A stretch of 64,000 nucleotides of DNA. Source: Triglochin maritima. Lineage: Eukaryota; Streptophyta; Magnoliopsida; Alismatales; Juncaginaceae. Numbering within the stretch: position 1 is the first letter of the stretch; each line of letters opens with the position of its first letter. The stretch is from positions 33,982,188-34,046,187 of the forward strand of contig OY821789.1 in the NCBI GenBank assembly GCA_963682175.1, in the 5' to 3' direction. A program made the translations under genes and the position numbers. Below the pieces are notes generated by a model. It did not search any database, was not told where the DNA came from, and saw nothing but the letters and a program-made list of their open reading frames with translations. Positions 47,001-61,543 of the stretch are shown in pieces.

Positions 47001-50000
47001 GAGTTGGTTCAAACCAAACCGCTGGTACACGCCAAGAGGGAAACTTAGATATATAATTGATAAACGGATATAGCAAATCATAAGTATTAATTGAGATGTT
47101 TAGTGTAAGAGCTCTGAACAGCAAGAGATGCCTCAAAAAACTTGACTAGCATTAATTATAGGATCACAACAGAAATATTTAGTAAAGATTCCAATGCAAC
47201 CAAATTGAACACTAAGATGTGAACATGGAGACATATTTCAAAGGTTCAAAGTCTTCCTACTTTTACTTTATCACTGAAACTATGAACAATAGGGTCCTGA
47301 GTCCTGAGACATGACCCTAGCTTGAAACCCTAGTTTGTGCCCGTGTCACATGCCAACACCCAACCGGTGTTGTCTGCAACCTGTGATGCAAACTCCAAGT
47401 TTAAATTATCTGTTTAACAAGTACATGAGTACGTTAGACAGGTATGTTACTTTGTTAAACAAGTGTATAGGTTTATTAAAGAAGTAAATGCTTCAATTAA
47501 AAACAGAATGGACCTCAGCATAATTAAAATGAGGTCAGACCTCATTCGAATACCGCCCTATATATAACCTATCAAACTTAAGGGGAGGATTGGTGTATTG
47601 GACTTCATGCAGGCCCAACCTGAATCTTACCAATATAAAATGATAAAAAGTTCCCAAAACTCATAAGAAGCTATATATAAGCAACACTTACAATTCACGG
47701 ATCTCATTCTTCACTTGACTTAGCCTACTATTGACGTCTGAATGATCTGCAGAATTTAATTTAACAAAATAAGAAATTGTAGATAAATGTTGGTTTTCTA
47801 GAAGCTGTTATGCATGAGACATCCTGAGATTTTCAACTCACGGGGCATAATTTGAAGTGGATGCTCTGTGCCAACCGATCTTTCAGAAGAATCCTCTAAA
47901 GACTTCTCTTTCTGAAGAAGCTCTTTTTCTATTTCTGCCTCTTCTAGTTCCTTTGATAAAAGATGTGAAACAATGTTTGAGCAATCTTTGATCAAATGAT
48001 CTAATAAGTAATAACAACAAAAGCAGGTGGCAGTACCTGATACTCTTTGTCGATTTTTGTGGAGAAGAATTCAAAGTAGCCTTTGGCTGAATTCAGGGAT
48101 GTAAGAACCTAAGCACATCATAGAGAAACAGGAAAGTATAAAACATTGTAACAACAGAGTAATAGATATCATCTTCTAGTGCACATAAGTCAGATAAAAT
48201 TAGCATGCAAACACATGCAGCACCAAAACTAAACGGATAAAGAAAATATTACAAGATAAGCCTGATAGGGGTAAACCGGTAAATATCTCAAAAGCACTAG
48301 TAAGTAGTAAACCATGAGAGCAGGCAAGCACATCATTTTTTTACAAAATCAGCTTAATTAAAGCTTTAATTTATCATGTCAAATTTTCCCACAAACAATA
48401 CCTTGCAGACCTTTTTATCTGTAACGACTTGTAGATTTTCAGTGATGTATCTCAATTTTGACCATACATAATCACATATTGTAAAGATTTTAAAGTTATT
48501 TACTCATTTTTTAAACCATTTATAATCAGCACTGATAGTTACATTCTGGTTTTTAAAAAGATTAATTTTTATAGTTATTATAGATTTATAAATGGATTAA
48601 AAGTTTACTGCAAATTCAACTGAAACACAAAGAAGATTAACCTAAAATAGATCACCTGAAGAATTGATTCACGGGTGCTTCTGAAGTTTGGATCGTGTCG
48701 ATTTGCAGCATCACTTGACGAGAATATTTCCTTCAGTGCCTTGAACAGAAATGAAGAATCTCATGTTTTTTGCATCTTTAAATCGCAATCTCGTCTTTTA
48801 AGGAAATCTAAAAGATCCATCATGCAGAAGCGGGAAAAGTAATTTGAAAAAGAAATTGCTACGTTTCCACACTAGCATGAGAAACTGGTGGAATTTCCCC
48901 CAACATGTTTCCAGATCCTTATTTTCCTTTTAGATATTTTATCAACTTCCTTATCAAGGTTAACTAAAAATATCAAACTTGAACTCTTGGAATACTAGCT
49001 CATGCAATAACAGGATAAAGTTCCAACTTCGCATTGCTTCAAATGACTAGTTCGGGCTACACTTATAAAGTGAGAGACAACAGATGAACATATGACGAGG
49101 TTACCTCTTTCCCGTTACCACCTGCGTTCCGTAGTTCACATAAAGTTCGGCATAGCTTTTGCTCCAGGATACCTCGTCCTAAGAAAAAATAATGATGTAG
49201 CGACATTTTTAATCAGCAAGTGCATGAAAGAAAGTCAGTAAGCATGGAACAGATACACGTCTACAGAGAGATTCACACACCAGAGCCAGACTCCATTACA
49301 CTCTCTAACTTTCTCCATACACTATCAGGAATCAAAGATATATCCTCTGGAGGAGAATATAAACAAGCGGATGCAAGAAGAGACAAGGATAAACCCCACA
49401 AAGGCCCTTGAGTTGGAAAGAGATGGGTTCCTATGCTGTGAAAAATAGTATCGGCACTGACAAGAAAAGATTGCAGTTGGTTCCTCCCTGCAAAGGGGAC
49501 ATAACCCGAAAGTAGTGCCATTGCGTTGGCTCTTAATGGCAATGAAGGGTCAGAAAGTGCCATAAAAGCAACTCTAGACCATGTGCTTGAAACCAAATCA
49601 CATATTGTACCCTCAGAAGTAGATACAGCATTGCTATCATGTAGAAAATCTTGATGAACAATATAAGACAACTTTGTCACCCTATTATTGATATCCAAAC
49701 CAACTAGTCTACCAAGATGCTGTAGTGCAATAGATCTCTGCTCTGGTTCTGGGTGTCCAAGCAAAGTGCAGAGTAGATCTGATACTGTAATTTTATCACC
49801 ATTGAGAGAACAATTGCCCTTTGTGAACAAGGATGACAGCCACTTTTCTGTCTGGACTCGCCATGAAATTTGTGGTGCATGATAAGAGAAGTTTTTAATA
49901 ACTGAACATAGGCTAGATGTAACACAATCCAAAGAAAATACTTCAGGCAAACCAAGTAGGTAATCCAGCATTGAAGACGCAACTCGCCAACAATGATTTT

Positions 50001-53000
50001 GCTGGGTTGCTATGACAGCAGTTGTCAGTCCCTCAAGAGAAGCCCTCCAATGTTTAGATTCAACGTCAGTTGTAAGGGGATGTATAACACCAGAATCCGT
50101 ATCACCAATATCATGAACATCTAGGTTAACAACATAAGTTAGACATCTCAAGTACATGCAGCATTTAGCAGATGCAATAGTCAGCTTTAATGTCAGCTGA
50201 GAGTGAAGTTCCCAGCAGTGTTCAATAGCAGGATAAAGCTTTGAAAACAATTCATCCAATGATTTCGAAATTTCCTCAACATGTTTGGTTGATAAATTTA
50301 AACGCTTGCATGATGAGATTTCATTACTATTACAAGGGTCCTTTGACTCTTTTGTTGCAACTGATTGAGGTTCAATATCTAAATCACCAGGTCCATTTAA
50401 ACTTTCCTCGGGACAACGAATAATTTTCATATCTTGTTGTTGTTTCTGATCAGGATTTTCAATACCAAGTGCTTCAAGAGAAACAATTAGCCATTCAATG
50501 CAGCTATCGGCAACACACTGAAAAGCTGACAAGTAGTCAAAGTATGATGACGTTGATTCGAATGATGAAAATTCAGTCCAATATGATAAGGACTGTACTA
50601 TCTCCAGCTTTCTCTTTAGGGATAGTTCAGGAAAGAGTTTTCCTAGAGTGAAAATCACTAATGGCCCCTGACATTTTCTTTCACCTGAACGGTCATCTGA
50701 AAACTTCCTACTTCCCAAAGCATTGAAAAGTTCTTCAAAACATAAAACCTCGTAATCATGTAGAGTATCATCAATCAACTGACTTTCTCCATCTAAAACC
50801 CCTACCAAGCCATAAGAAATAAGTGGCTTTACCACACGCAACACAGAATCAATAAAAGCCACGTCACTATATGAAGCTTTACAGAGTGACACCAAAATCT
50901 GAGACAGTCTGGGAAGTTCTGGAACCATAGCTTCCATGTGTTCACTTACAACAGCTTCAAGTAGACACAGTATAATTGCTTTAGCACTTTTAGCAGGATG
51001 ACCCCTCCGATTGACGGAGTCGACAACAGCAACTTTTTCTCTGTCCCTGTCAAGAACTGGTGATAAGCACAATTCAGATAACCAGCACAAGGCGTCTGGG
51101 ACAGAAACAGCTGGTATAGATTTTAACTGTAGCACAATTGCCTCCAAAATGATTTCCCCAAAGATTATCATCTCATTCTTCATATCTGGAAAGAACTTAT
51201 GAAGATCCGGATGCAAGATCCTGAAAGAATTTAACCAATTTGGATGATCATTGCAGCCAGATTCTTTGTCCAGGTGTTTAACTGCAGGAATTTCGAATTT
51301 GGAGCATTTGTCATCTTGGTCCACTATATTATCTATAAGCTCATCCATGAAAATAGACAGTAACAGCGTAACCTGAGAAAGATCCACTCTGAAACACAAA
51401 CTCTCAGCCAATTGTTGCTTCGCGTATCGGGATACCGCCATCCATCCAAGGAACCGGACAATTGGGTAGGTAGATATGGAGAAGGATGGAATTCTGCTAA
51501 CCCAAGATGTAAGGGGAATTAAACCCCCACATCCAAGAGGTCTAGACTCCAACTCATCATCACATCCAGCAGCAGCGCTGACCAAATTCTGAAGAAGCTT
51601 CCGATGCCTCTTAATGCCATGCAGCTTGGCGATGTCAACTTTACCATTACAATCACCAAGTTGACGATAGAAGGATGTGATACTTGTGTTCAGATATTCA
51701 GCTGATTGTATTATAATATCAATTACTGTCTCAGGTGAACAAAATAGTTGAGTAGCAGAATGCAAATAAAATAATAAGCTCTGCAGTAGAACTTCATGCA
51801 AGGATTGTTGTTCTCTTGGTAATCGCTGAGTCATAAAGTGGCAAAGTACGGCCTGATTTTCTCTAAGTAAAGTTACAGCATCAGCAGCCTGCATGTCAAT
51901 CTCAAATGGTTTTTCTCTCTTTATAACTTGATCTGGATACTCCTCGTCTGTGATTTTGTAGTACTGTTTGTCTAGCTCTGCAGCTTGAAGGAGTATCTCT
52001 AGAACAATTTTATCTCTTTTGCTTTCCAGATAAGACACTGTTCCCAGATCTTTAACAATTTTCTTAAAATCCTGTGCTAGCCTTACAATCTCATCTTTCT
52101 GACATGTCTTGGGTAAAAAACCACCAGATTTTGCTTGACTTGGAAGCTTGGATGAATTTCTGAAAGAGATCATGAAAAATGGGTTAATGTAACATTCTGC
52201 AGCCAAAAGTAGAGCTTCTATTGCAGCTTCATGACCCTCAGCAGTAACCTCTTGCTGGGAATGTAAATCGAGTGCCAACTGCTGGAATGCAGAAGCCCGT
52301 GACTTGCAATCTTCAAGGTCGCATAGCTGCAAATAGTCGGCTTGTAAGTTAAAGAAGTCAGCTGAAGGAACCTTGTTAGATGTCAAAGAGTACTGAATAT
52401 TTTCAACTAAGAAATTATCTCCCTGAACTCTATTGCTTGTGCTTTCGCCACTTGATTCTGTGCTAAGTCCGTCTAGGCTTGTTCGCCCAAGAACATTGGA
52501 AGTGCAAAGAATCATGTTTTTCAACTCGGGTGGGGCAAAAAGTAATCCAGCATCTGCGTACCTATCCATCCTTACAATTGCTTCTATAGAATCAGACCTC
52601 TCATCGGATTCATTTAGACTGCTGAATTTCGAAGAGGACCCAATTGTTGACTTTTGATCTATTATTTTAGACACTGAACATTTGCAGTCATCAATTTCAG
52701 GTGGCAAAGGCAAATCAGGTCCCAGCATAGAAAGAAGCACACTGCATGAACAGGAAACCAAAATTTTTGGTACTGTTAAACTAATTCCATCAAGATGGAT
52801 ATATGAAATTTCGAAATTAGACAGTCACCTAGGTACAACAGAACCCCGTCTCCATTCAGATTCCAGCGATGGAAGAACAGCAGGCTTCTGTACTGCAGCA
52901 CGGATTACATTAAGGACCATTTTACAAGTTTCCTGCTGCTTTTTAAAAAGAATTGGGGAGACATCTCCAAAAGCAATAATATTCTTTGAGGAAGTAACAG

Positions 53001-56000
53001 CAGGATCAAGAAAGGGCTCCAGCATCTCTACTAGGAAAAGGAGTTTGTGCTTAAATTCCTAATAATTCAAAAAAAAAGAAAATGATTGGAAATAAGTCCA
53101 GCCACAGTATACAGATGCTGTCACTGTGACAAAAACAAAAAAAAACCTTTCGGTAGGACATACTGCAGTACCTTAAACTTCGGTAGTATATCATCTATTT
53201 GGCCAGATAAAGCAATAATAATATACTTCAGTGCAGCACGAGCATGACAAGCATATTGGTGAGCTTGCTGAAAGGTAAGGAAAAGAACAAAACCATCAAA
53301 TTGACAAATATAAGTAAATACATGGTATGATAACTATATGCATCAGAAATGAGCATTTAATATTGCCTACACTAGTCATTTGCATGTCTCAAAATTGGTT
53401 ATGATATCATGGTTTGTTGATCCTAGTTCTACACGTTAAGACATAGCATTATATGAAATTGAAACACGATTGAGACATGATGAATTTTAAAATTACAAAT
53501 AAAATTATAAGTGATGATCTATATGATGAATTAGCTTGAAACGGTCCATCAGCAACTTCATAATAAAAAAGACATGATAATAAAAAAGAAACTTCATTAT
53601 AAGTCATGAGAATATACATTTATGACATGGTCAACTTCATAATAATAAAAAGAATTAAATTCCAAAAGACAATCTATGATGAAATTAATTAGCATGATAA
53701 TGGTTCGCGGACACAACCATAATTGGTCTAGCATTGACAAACCTGGATAGCGGCTAACAGGTCTTCAAGTAATTCAATTGCAAGATCAACCTGCATCAAA
53801 GTTGGTTACGGACTCTCCAAAAAATTAAAAAATGAAGGTTGGAACTAACAAGAAGAAACCTTCTTAATTATCGTAGGGATCCATGGTGCAAGAGCCCCCG
53901 AGCACAGATCAAGTAGCACAGATGCTGTTTTTATCTGGTTATAAAAATGAATTCAGTTAGTCGCATTCATAATGAGAACTATAGGAAGTTCTTTGAAACC
54001 TTTTTGTTCTAAATCACAGAAATAAGCAAATTTTAGGATTCATAACAAAAAAACTAAGTTTCTAATTCAAAGTTCAAAATACCGTAGTGTTAACACTTAA
54101 CAGTGATTGACTAGTCAGAGTACTGTCACAACCTAGTTAGCTCAATAAGGTAGTGTCAACCCATCGTAGTAGAGGTATTGACTTCAGTTACAAAATTTGA
54201 CTGCACTAGAAACACACTAACAACCTATACAATAAAATAAAAGGGTTTTAGGATTTCTCAATTTGGGGGGGGGGGGGGGGGGGGGGGGGGGCTACTGACC
54301 AATCTACATCGTATCAACATAACATGATTATCATAAAGGGACATATCTTGCATTTACCGTATGACTGAGACAATTGCCATTTGCAGTTGCAGGTCATTAT
54401 GCAAATTTAGACATTAATTATTTAAACAAAATTACCACATAAGGACGAAAGAAACTACAATTTTCAATTTTTCCTTTTATTTCACTTGGCCTTAATACAC
54501 TCTAATCCATGTAATCCAAAGTTTACATAATCAAGATTTTATCTTGTATTAAAAGTTACATAAAGTAGATTATATAAAGATGTTGCATGCTATCTTATGA
54601 CACTGTTGAAACATATGCATCTACGGTACCATCAGTGACGTGATTGTTACACAAAATACATGTTCTTGAAAAAAGTGTTATACGTGCACAATGCATCGTA
54701 CAATATGACATGTGGTAAGAACCCTAATGAACTATTACATTGTAATCAAACTGCTCACAAGCCATCACTCTGCAGAGGGCAGGCAAATAGGAAAAATTAA
54801 CAGCATGTTAACTATTAACTGAACGGAGGCTGTACACAATTTAATTAAGTGACGCAGAGTAGCTGACTAGCTGCTGAGCAGATGGTTATATTAAAATCAT
54901 CATACTGGTGAGTGGAACCAATATAGTGTCAGTGTCGTGCAGATAATTCACATACAAACTGTGATAAAGCAAGCAACACCAACGGAAAATAGCTATAAAA
55001 GAAGGTAGGAGGCACAGATAAAAAAAACAAGTAGGTAAGAGGTGCTGATAAAAAAAGTAAGAGGCAACAAACATGTGATTCTGAATAAGACAACAAATAG
55101 CCTGAAGAAGCCTGAAGAAGGGTGCATAATACTGAACTTGATGAGCTTGCAGCTATCTGCAATTATAGTCATGGAAACAAAGTGAGCATAATAAAGCTAA
55201 GCAGTACCAAAGAGGGATAGCCGTATAGCTGCTACACTACTACAGGGGATTGATATATTTCCTTTCCGAGAGAAAATGTGAGCTTTCAAGAGAACCTGGG
55301 CTAACGCTTGTTGGCAAAAACTGTGGTTCCATTGCGAGAAGCTTTCATCAATTTGATCTGGAGGACTACCAACAAGCGGACGCAGTGCTATGTCACAGAA
55401 TATGTTAGCAAATAAATTAAAGAGGGATGCATTTATCAAGTTTAAGAAAAGAACACCCACTACCTGGCAGAAGTGCTTGCATAAGTGGTAATATTGCCCA
55501 AAAGTTTGAATTGCTGTCTGCCAATTTGCAGCACAAATGAGGCTACATGCCCAAACATAAATTGAAGTTACACCATTGTTCAACATAAGAAGATCATACG
55601 GGCTTGAGGAACTATTTTTATAAAAAATTAGGAGATTAAAGCATGTAACACACAAATCAAGCTACCTGTGAAGCACATGCATATAGAACATGGAGAATCC
55701 CTTCTTCTACCACTGCAATATCCAGGAGATTTGCACAAGAAATATCCCATTTATCATCATGAATTCTGAATTCTTCGCCAAAAAGGTTTGAATAATCACT
55801 TAAATCAAAAGGATGAAATGCCTTGGTTTTGCCATCATCCACATCATGTAGAGGAACCAGATCTCCTTCTGCCATCGAGCCTACTGACAATGTACTGGAT
55901 CCTGCAAGCTTCTGCAAAGCTCTTGACGCCTAGCACCCAAAAGTATGACAAAGAACAACATGCACAAACATCAGCACAGGAGTAAATGGTGTAGAGAGAC

Positions 56001-59000
56001 CGAGAGAGATGGCAATATAGAAACACATTGAAGACAGAAAAGATATACATACTGTGCGGCACACGGTTCCTAGATGAGAATCTTTGCATGCCTTCCTCAG
56101 CAGCATAAACACTGTCTCAAGCTGGAACGCTATGGAGCTAGATGCCAGCAAAGGAGATGGGCTCCATGACCTCCTAGGCTGTGCATAACAATGATGAAGC
56201 TATAATAACCAACAACATTCACCTAAACAGACAGCCAAACACATGCGATATACATTATCTAGTAATGGAACCAAAAGCGGAAGGATATCAGTCCTCTGAG
56301 TCACTAACATGAAAATGTCGGTGCCTAATCGAGAAAACATGTTGTAGTAGGTGCTTTTTCTAAGATGCCTTAAGCATACTTGTGAGTAACTTGTGAGTTG
56401 GAAACTAAAAGATTTTGATGAAAAATAAATGAATGAGCTGAAAAGAGGTGTTCATTAAATTTACGGATAATGAATGTTGTATTGTCTTGTGTCTAGAAAG
56501 CAAGGATCCTTTTAGACACTTGACATATCCTTACCATTCCCATGTTGGACAATGATATTGACCCCACACTTCCAGTGTATTTTTAAATTTGTGTGTTTAT
56601 ATATATTACTCAAATACTTATGTATACTTTTAGGCTGAGGATACTTTTATAGAACATTTCAAATATATTATAAGAAGATACAATAGTATCCTTTGTGGAA
56701 CATACATCCAAGATTGTGTTGTGTGGTGAAAATGTATTGTATGTTTAAGTAAGAAAGAGGTTATCGCCAATTCTTGTGGTTTGTAGACGAACAAGTGAGC
56801 ACCACACAGCAGCAGCAATACAATGCAGACTGGGCGACCACCATAAATGACCCAACAATTAGATGATTGTTTAGGATTTTATTTTTTTTGTTCCTTCAAC
56901 ACCTATTATTACCACCATTCATCACACAGCTCCTTTCTTTCACTCTCCTATCATTTCCTTGAAGTCCACGTCAATTTCAATCCTAAAAATTGATTTTTAA
57001 GTGCTTGCCTTGTCAGATTAGACTCAAAATTATTTTCTTTTTTTATACCATTATATGTTTCCATTGTAGTAGGCTAGTAGGTGTAATGGGAACTTTAGCA
57101 GATCTCATCTGTTTGTTTGATTTTCTAAGATATACTTGCAATTTGCAAAATCTTCACTCATGTATGTCCAAAAAAAAATTCCACAATGAACCTACTACCG
57201 ATCTGATAAATGCATGTATTTACACATACCTGAAAGTTCGAGGAAATAGTTATGTTGTGAGTTGCCTTAGTTTTTGACATGTCAGAATCAGATAAGATAG
57301 GTGAAGCTCTCTCTTTTTCCCTGCAATACATTTGCAAACCTTTTACCATAAATATAAAAAACAAGTTAAGTAAGCTCCACAACAATCAAACAACATAGAG
57401 TCATAGACAAACATTGTGGTTCAAAATCCATTTCCTGGTCTCACAAAGACATAACATGAGAAATTCATTATACCCCCTCAGTAATTGAGGGTAGGAATAA
57501 AAAAAGATATGTATGCTCAGCCAATATTGGTCGGTATACAAGCATTATGATTCAAAACCAATGTCCTGGTCATAAAAGATTAAATAACATGAGAAATAAT
57601 TGTAAAGATACATATACTATTATACTCCATTACTCCAAATCTTCAATAGTGTAATGGACAAAAGGAGATGATGATGCAAACCCAATCAGTATTGGTTGAT
57701 AAGACTTGACATTACAAATCCAACACAGGCCCTAAAAGGAATATAATCTGCATACTACACTACAGCAAACTTCATAGTCTAACTATGCAAAATAATACAT
57801 ATATTGACCAATGTGCTGGAAAAACTACAAGGTATGACGTGCAAACATAGTAAAGGCACACAAAGTCACAAACTTATGACTGCATCAATTTGAGGAAGAA
57901 ACTTCACCTGTCATTCACTGTGCACAAAATCGGATAAAGTGGGCCCACAAGCATAGCAAAGAAACGCATCTTAGACTCAGATGATTCTGAAAAGGTGGAA
58001 AGATCTTTCTGCAAAGGAACAGCACGTTCAAAACGGGTACATGTAAGCAATATCAGGTCAAGTCTTACATTTTTTTCTACAAAGTAGAAGAAAACAACTG
58101 CATACCTCAAGCTGTGGAAGAAATGCTCCTAACCGACTCGTTACGTCTCTAAGCAACTATAAATTTGAACTGGTACAGTGAGAAATTATACTCATAGGAT
58201 AACTTAGTCGGTACTTAGCAAAAATCTAAAGTAAAGATGGAACATCATTGTGAACCTGGAGATAGATATCTTGAGGGTCAAGCTTGCGAGATATAATATC
58301 AGGTAACAAGTAATTAACAATGGGTTGAAACTCGGGCTCCAGACCAGGAACAGAGACACCAATGAGCTACAGAATTATAATAAAAAATCATCAAAAAATC
58401 AAATACAAGCACAAAACAAAACAAGTGACTATAAAAGAAACAAGAAATCTAATCATTAACCTAAGAGATACCGATCACCAGTATTAATCAAGGAATCACC
58501 ACAACCACCTTGACAAACTAAAACAATAGAAAATTGCTTTTCAGATTAAGGTCAGCAAGCTAGGTTATGAATTGCAGTGAAGCTATTTTTGGAATGTTTT
58601 CCAAAATTTCTTCATGAAAATAAGAAATGACATCATGTTTAATACTAGTTTCTTGATTCAGGGACTCACTATAAATTGGTTTAAGTATTGGAAATTAACA
58701 TAAATTTGTCTCCATAATGTTACATTTTCCCCAAACGTGCACAATACGGAAAAGATGTGCACGTGTACATGGCTCAATGCACAAAGAGACAAGTATACAA
58801 TATAATTCCCCTAAATATGTATGTCCAATATCGATAAATATATATATATATATATATATGTATGTCCAAAAAATACGTAACGTGCATCGGGAACTAAAGA
58901 GTACCTGTAGAAAAAATATAGCTATAGGATTTCCACGCAAACAAGAAATTCTAACATATCGACATGGAGTGTAATTTGTTAAGTACATCATATCTCTTTT

Positions 59001-61142
59001 AGGAGCATCACAGCGTGGGCGAACTTTCACAAAGGTTTCTGGCTGAAAAAAGAAGTTAATTAGTGTACACTTAGAAGACAGAAACAAAAGGTGCGTGTAG
59101 TAACTTACAATAACAAATAAATGATATCCAAAGAAATCACAGACACACAATGTGTAATTGCACATACTACATAGCATAAGAGTAGTGTAGTTATTTTGCA
59201 CTAAACATGGTCTCCATAATATTTGCAGGTGTGGCCTTCTTTTTTAGCAACAGTACAGTTTATATAGCCTACTACTCTACTTGGACTTAATTATGTTAAT
59301 GCTTGTACTTGTAAAGTAATTTTTTTTATCATATCTACCTCTAGAGGGGGTTCCTTGATTTACAAATAACCATGTGTTAGACATCTTTATCATTATTTTT
59401 TATGCAACGTCAATGACATATCTTTATCCTACACCATGACAGAGTAAGGGATCAGATGTAAGCAACCTTAACAAAACACTAACAAATAGGTAGTTTTCGA
59501 TATGTATGCAAATATATATGCATAAATATCAAATAACAATATTATTTGATCAGAAAGTGTCTAAGCTACAAGTAGTGATATTTTTATAAGATCAATATAT
59601 GAAGATGAGCTTCCAAACCTTGTATTGTAGACCAACTGTAATTTCCCATTCAAGAACAGATTTGTTGTATATTCTTATATGTGAAAGGAGACAGGGTTCC
59701 TGTATGTAAACCACAAACCAAAAGTTAGCATGGCAAAATCAAATCCAAAGCGAGAGACTGCAAATGTAGTAACCTCAACTAAGACAAACAGAAGTCCAAA
59801 CACCAGGAAAATAATAACAATTAACAAACATATTTTCTGCTCAATCAGCCCAACTATGATTATCCAAACTTTCCAGATTCCCCCAGTATCAACTAGATAG
59901 CAATTCACTACTCAGAAAACAATATAGAAACAGGAATGTCAAAATACACATTGCACTCAACTACTGAAACTCGTTAACTCCACATTTACATGATTCACCA
60001 AAATTTAGAAGGAAAAATGAAATACATGTTTTTAGTTACATCTTGGTTGAACCGAAAACACGTCATCCGCGTTAAACTTCTCCAAAAGTGTCTAGATGAG
60101 CTAAAATTATGCAATAGGAATGGTGTTGTTCATTCACCACTATTTAAAATCCATCAATAAATGCTCAAAATCAAACCAAAATCATCTTTTTCTTGTCAAA
60201 ACCAGTTGGTATTGAGTGGGGTGACCTAACATCTTATAACCCAGGAAAATGCCTCCACAATCTACATTGCCCAGTGCAGCACTATTCTCTAACAATCCAT
60301 ATCCCTATAACTCACCCAAAATTAAAAACAAAAGAAAATTCAGCTCTACTCAATACTCAACACTTCAAATTCAACTTCAAAATTAAGATAAAACACCACA
60401 CCAACACAACAGAATCCTCCAAAGTATATATCAATCTACATCAAGCTCAATTAGGATACACTGTACTATCATAATTCACAAAAATCCAAAAGAAGTATTA
60501 CTTGCTTAACCATTCATTGGCCGGAAAGATCAACTTTTCCCCACAATTCATCAAAATAAAAAAGAAAGTTTACCATTTAAACAACAATAAAGCCTTTATT
60601 CCCAAACAAGTTGGGGTCACCTTTTTAAGCATTCTGTGCCAAAAACGACAAGTTTTTTTCAAAATCCACCAAAACCACAAATCACCTCACTCTCATTCCA
60701 AACACCACACCAACACAACCAAATCCACCACAAGTACGATCCACTATAGTATCACAATTCATCGAATTCCAACAAAAAATCACTTTTTCACCATTCTGCA
60801 GCAAAAAAAAAGAAGCTTTTACCTAAATTCACCAAAATCCAACAGAAACTTCACTTTTCCAATAAAAGAATCAACTTTCTTCCACCATTCACAAAGTCCA
60901 AAGAGAGAGAAAAAATAAAATCGACAATTGACCAAAATGGACTAATGGAGGTCGAGTAGAGATATGTAGAAACTGACATCGAGTTGGAGCAAAATCCACT
61001 CCTTGGTGTTGGTCCCAGTGGACCAGTAGGTCTTGAGGTCGGAATCGAGCACGTTAGCGGCCTTCTGGGTTGGGGATTCCCGAGACGCCGCCTTGACCTT
61101 GAAGCCCAGAGGCTTCGCTCTAGGTTCCAAGTCCACTTCCAT
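44002..61142 (-). CDS. Large plant-conserved protein, N-terminal discoidin-like domain, C-terminal coiled coil; function unknown
   Basis: Twenty-six exons in consistent phase, 6438 bp, 2145 aa, TGA at 44002. Exons: 60978-61142, 59619-59699, 58905-59042, 58256-58366, 58106-58156, 57908-58008, 57230-57320, 56053-56178, 55666-55929, 55464-55542, 55296-55387, 55073-55156, 53860-53934, 53743-53790, 53172-53267, 52829-53058, 49281-52741, 49105-49178, 48656-48739, 48037-48108, 47842-47950, 47692-47746, 46651-46779, 46196-46313, 45574-45653, 44002-44425. Residues 15-165 look like a galactose-binding/F5-8C (XRCC1-N-like) beta-sandwich: AANVLDSDLKTYWSTGTNTKEWILL, then LLSHIRIYNKSVLEWEI, VRPRCDAPKRD, YTPCRYVRISCLRGNPIAIF. 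A long alpha-helical middle (exon 17 alone encodes 1153 residues) may be ARM/HEAT-like. A Glu/Lys/Arg coiled coil (ERSKLKEEILARRQKK..., ERISEMEKEIERQK) precedes a Ser/Arg/Gly-rich tail. I recall close homologues as uncharacterised proteins in other plants. No lesion seen. Confidence 0.9.
44790..45075. repeat. SINE-like fold-back in the last intron
   Basis: Left arm ...AAACTAGTTGGGGTAGACTAG...GAATCACG and right arm its near-exact inverse, ending AAAGGCTTTGTTGTTGTTGTTG at about 44920; a third partial copy lies at 45030-45075. The CCCCAACT-AGTTT...GGCTTTGTTGTTGTTG tail is like the 3' end of the plant Au SINE. Arms of about 45 bp flank a loop of about 10 bases. Confidence 0.6.
54265..54291 (+). 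repeat. G27 homopolymer in an intron of the large gene
   Basis: An uninterrupted run of 27 G (C in the pre-mRNA) between exons 55073-55156 and 53860-53934. Length may be an assembly estimate. Confidence 0.9.
60583..60625 (-). repeat. SINE-like 3' tail fragment
   Basis: AACAACAATAAAGCCTTTAT followed by TCCCAAACAAGTTGGGGTCACC is the reverse complement of the Au-SINE-like tail also seen near 44900; it sits in the first intron of the large gene. Confidence 0.5.
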
Positions 61143-61146
61143 CGTC

Positions 61147-61178
61147 GGGGATGGGATGGGATGGGATGGGATGGGATC
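61147..61178. repeat. GGGAT pentamer tandem repeat in the 5' UTR of the large gene
   Basis: Five to six units of GGGAT on the + strand, just upstream of the ATG at 61142. The + (template) strand has five G3 tracts. Confidence 0.85.
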
Positions 61179-61543
61179 GGAGGTGGAGCGCTAGGGTTTG
61201 GTGTTTTCTCGAGAACGGAATAGTGGTCGGACCGGACCGTTGGTTGGATCAAATTAAAAACCCCGGACGAGAATGCGGCTCGATCGAATTTCCTTCTCAA
61301 GTCGTCAAATCAAATTTGGTGTCGGGTTAGATTTGATTAGAATATTACACAAACATATATATTAGAAATATGTTCAGCAAATAATACAAAAAATTGAGAA
61401 AAAAACGATTAATATGTTTTAAAACAAAAAAGAAAGTGAATAGTAGGTACAAATGTTAAACAAATTAAAATCTAAAAGGTGTGACTGGAGTACGATGTTT
61501 TAAAGTTCAATGTATCAAAATATTACTCAATCATAGTTAAGAT
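61179..61543. other. Promoter region of the large gene
   Basis: A GC-richer 5' flank to about 61310, then AT-rich sequence to the hAT end. No clear TATA box seen. Only about 400 bp separates the start codon from the hAT element. Confidence 0.5.

Noticed and set aside
49220..53062. Short + strand open frames opposite the large gene
   Set aside because: They are antisense to the 1153-residue exon and neighbours, with no recognisable domain.
58695..59201. 168-codon open frame on the minus strand
   Set aside because: It runs through exon 58905-59042 of the large gene and its two introns; splice sites and phase support the exon only.
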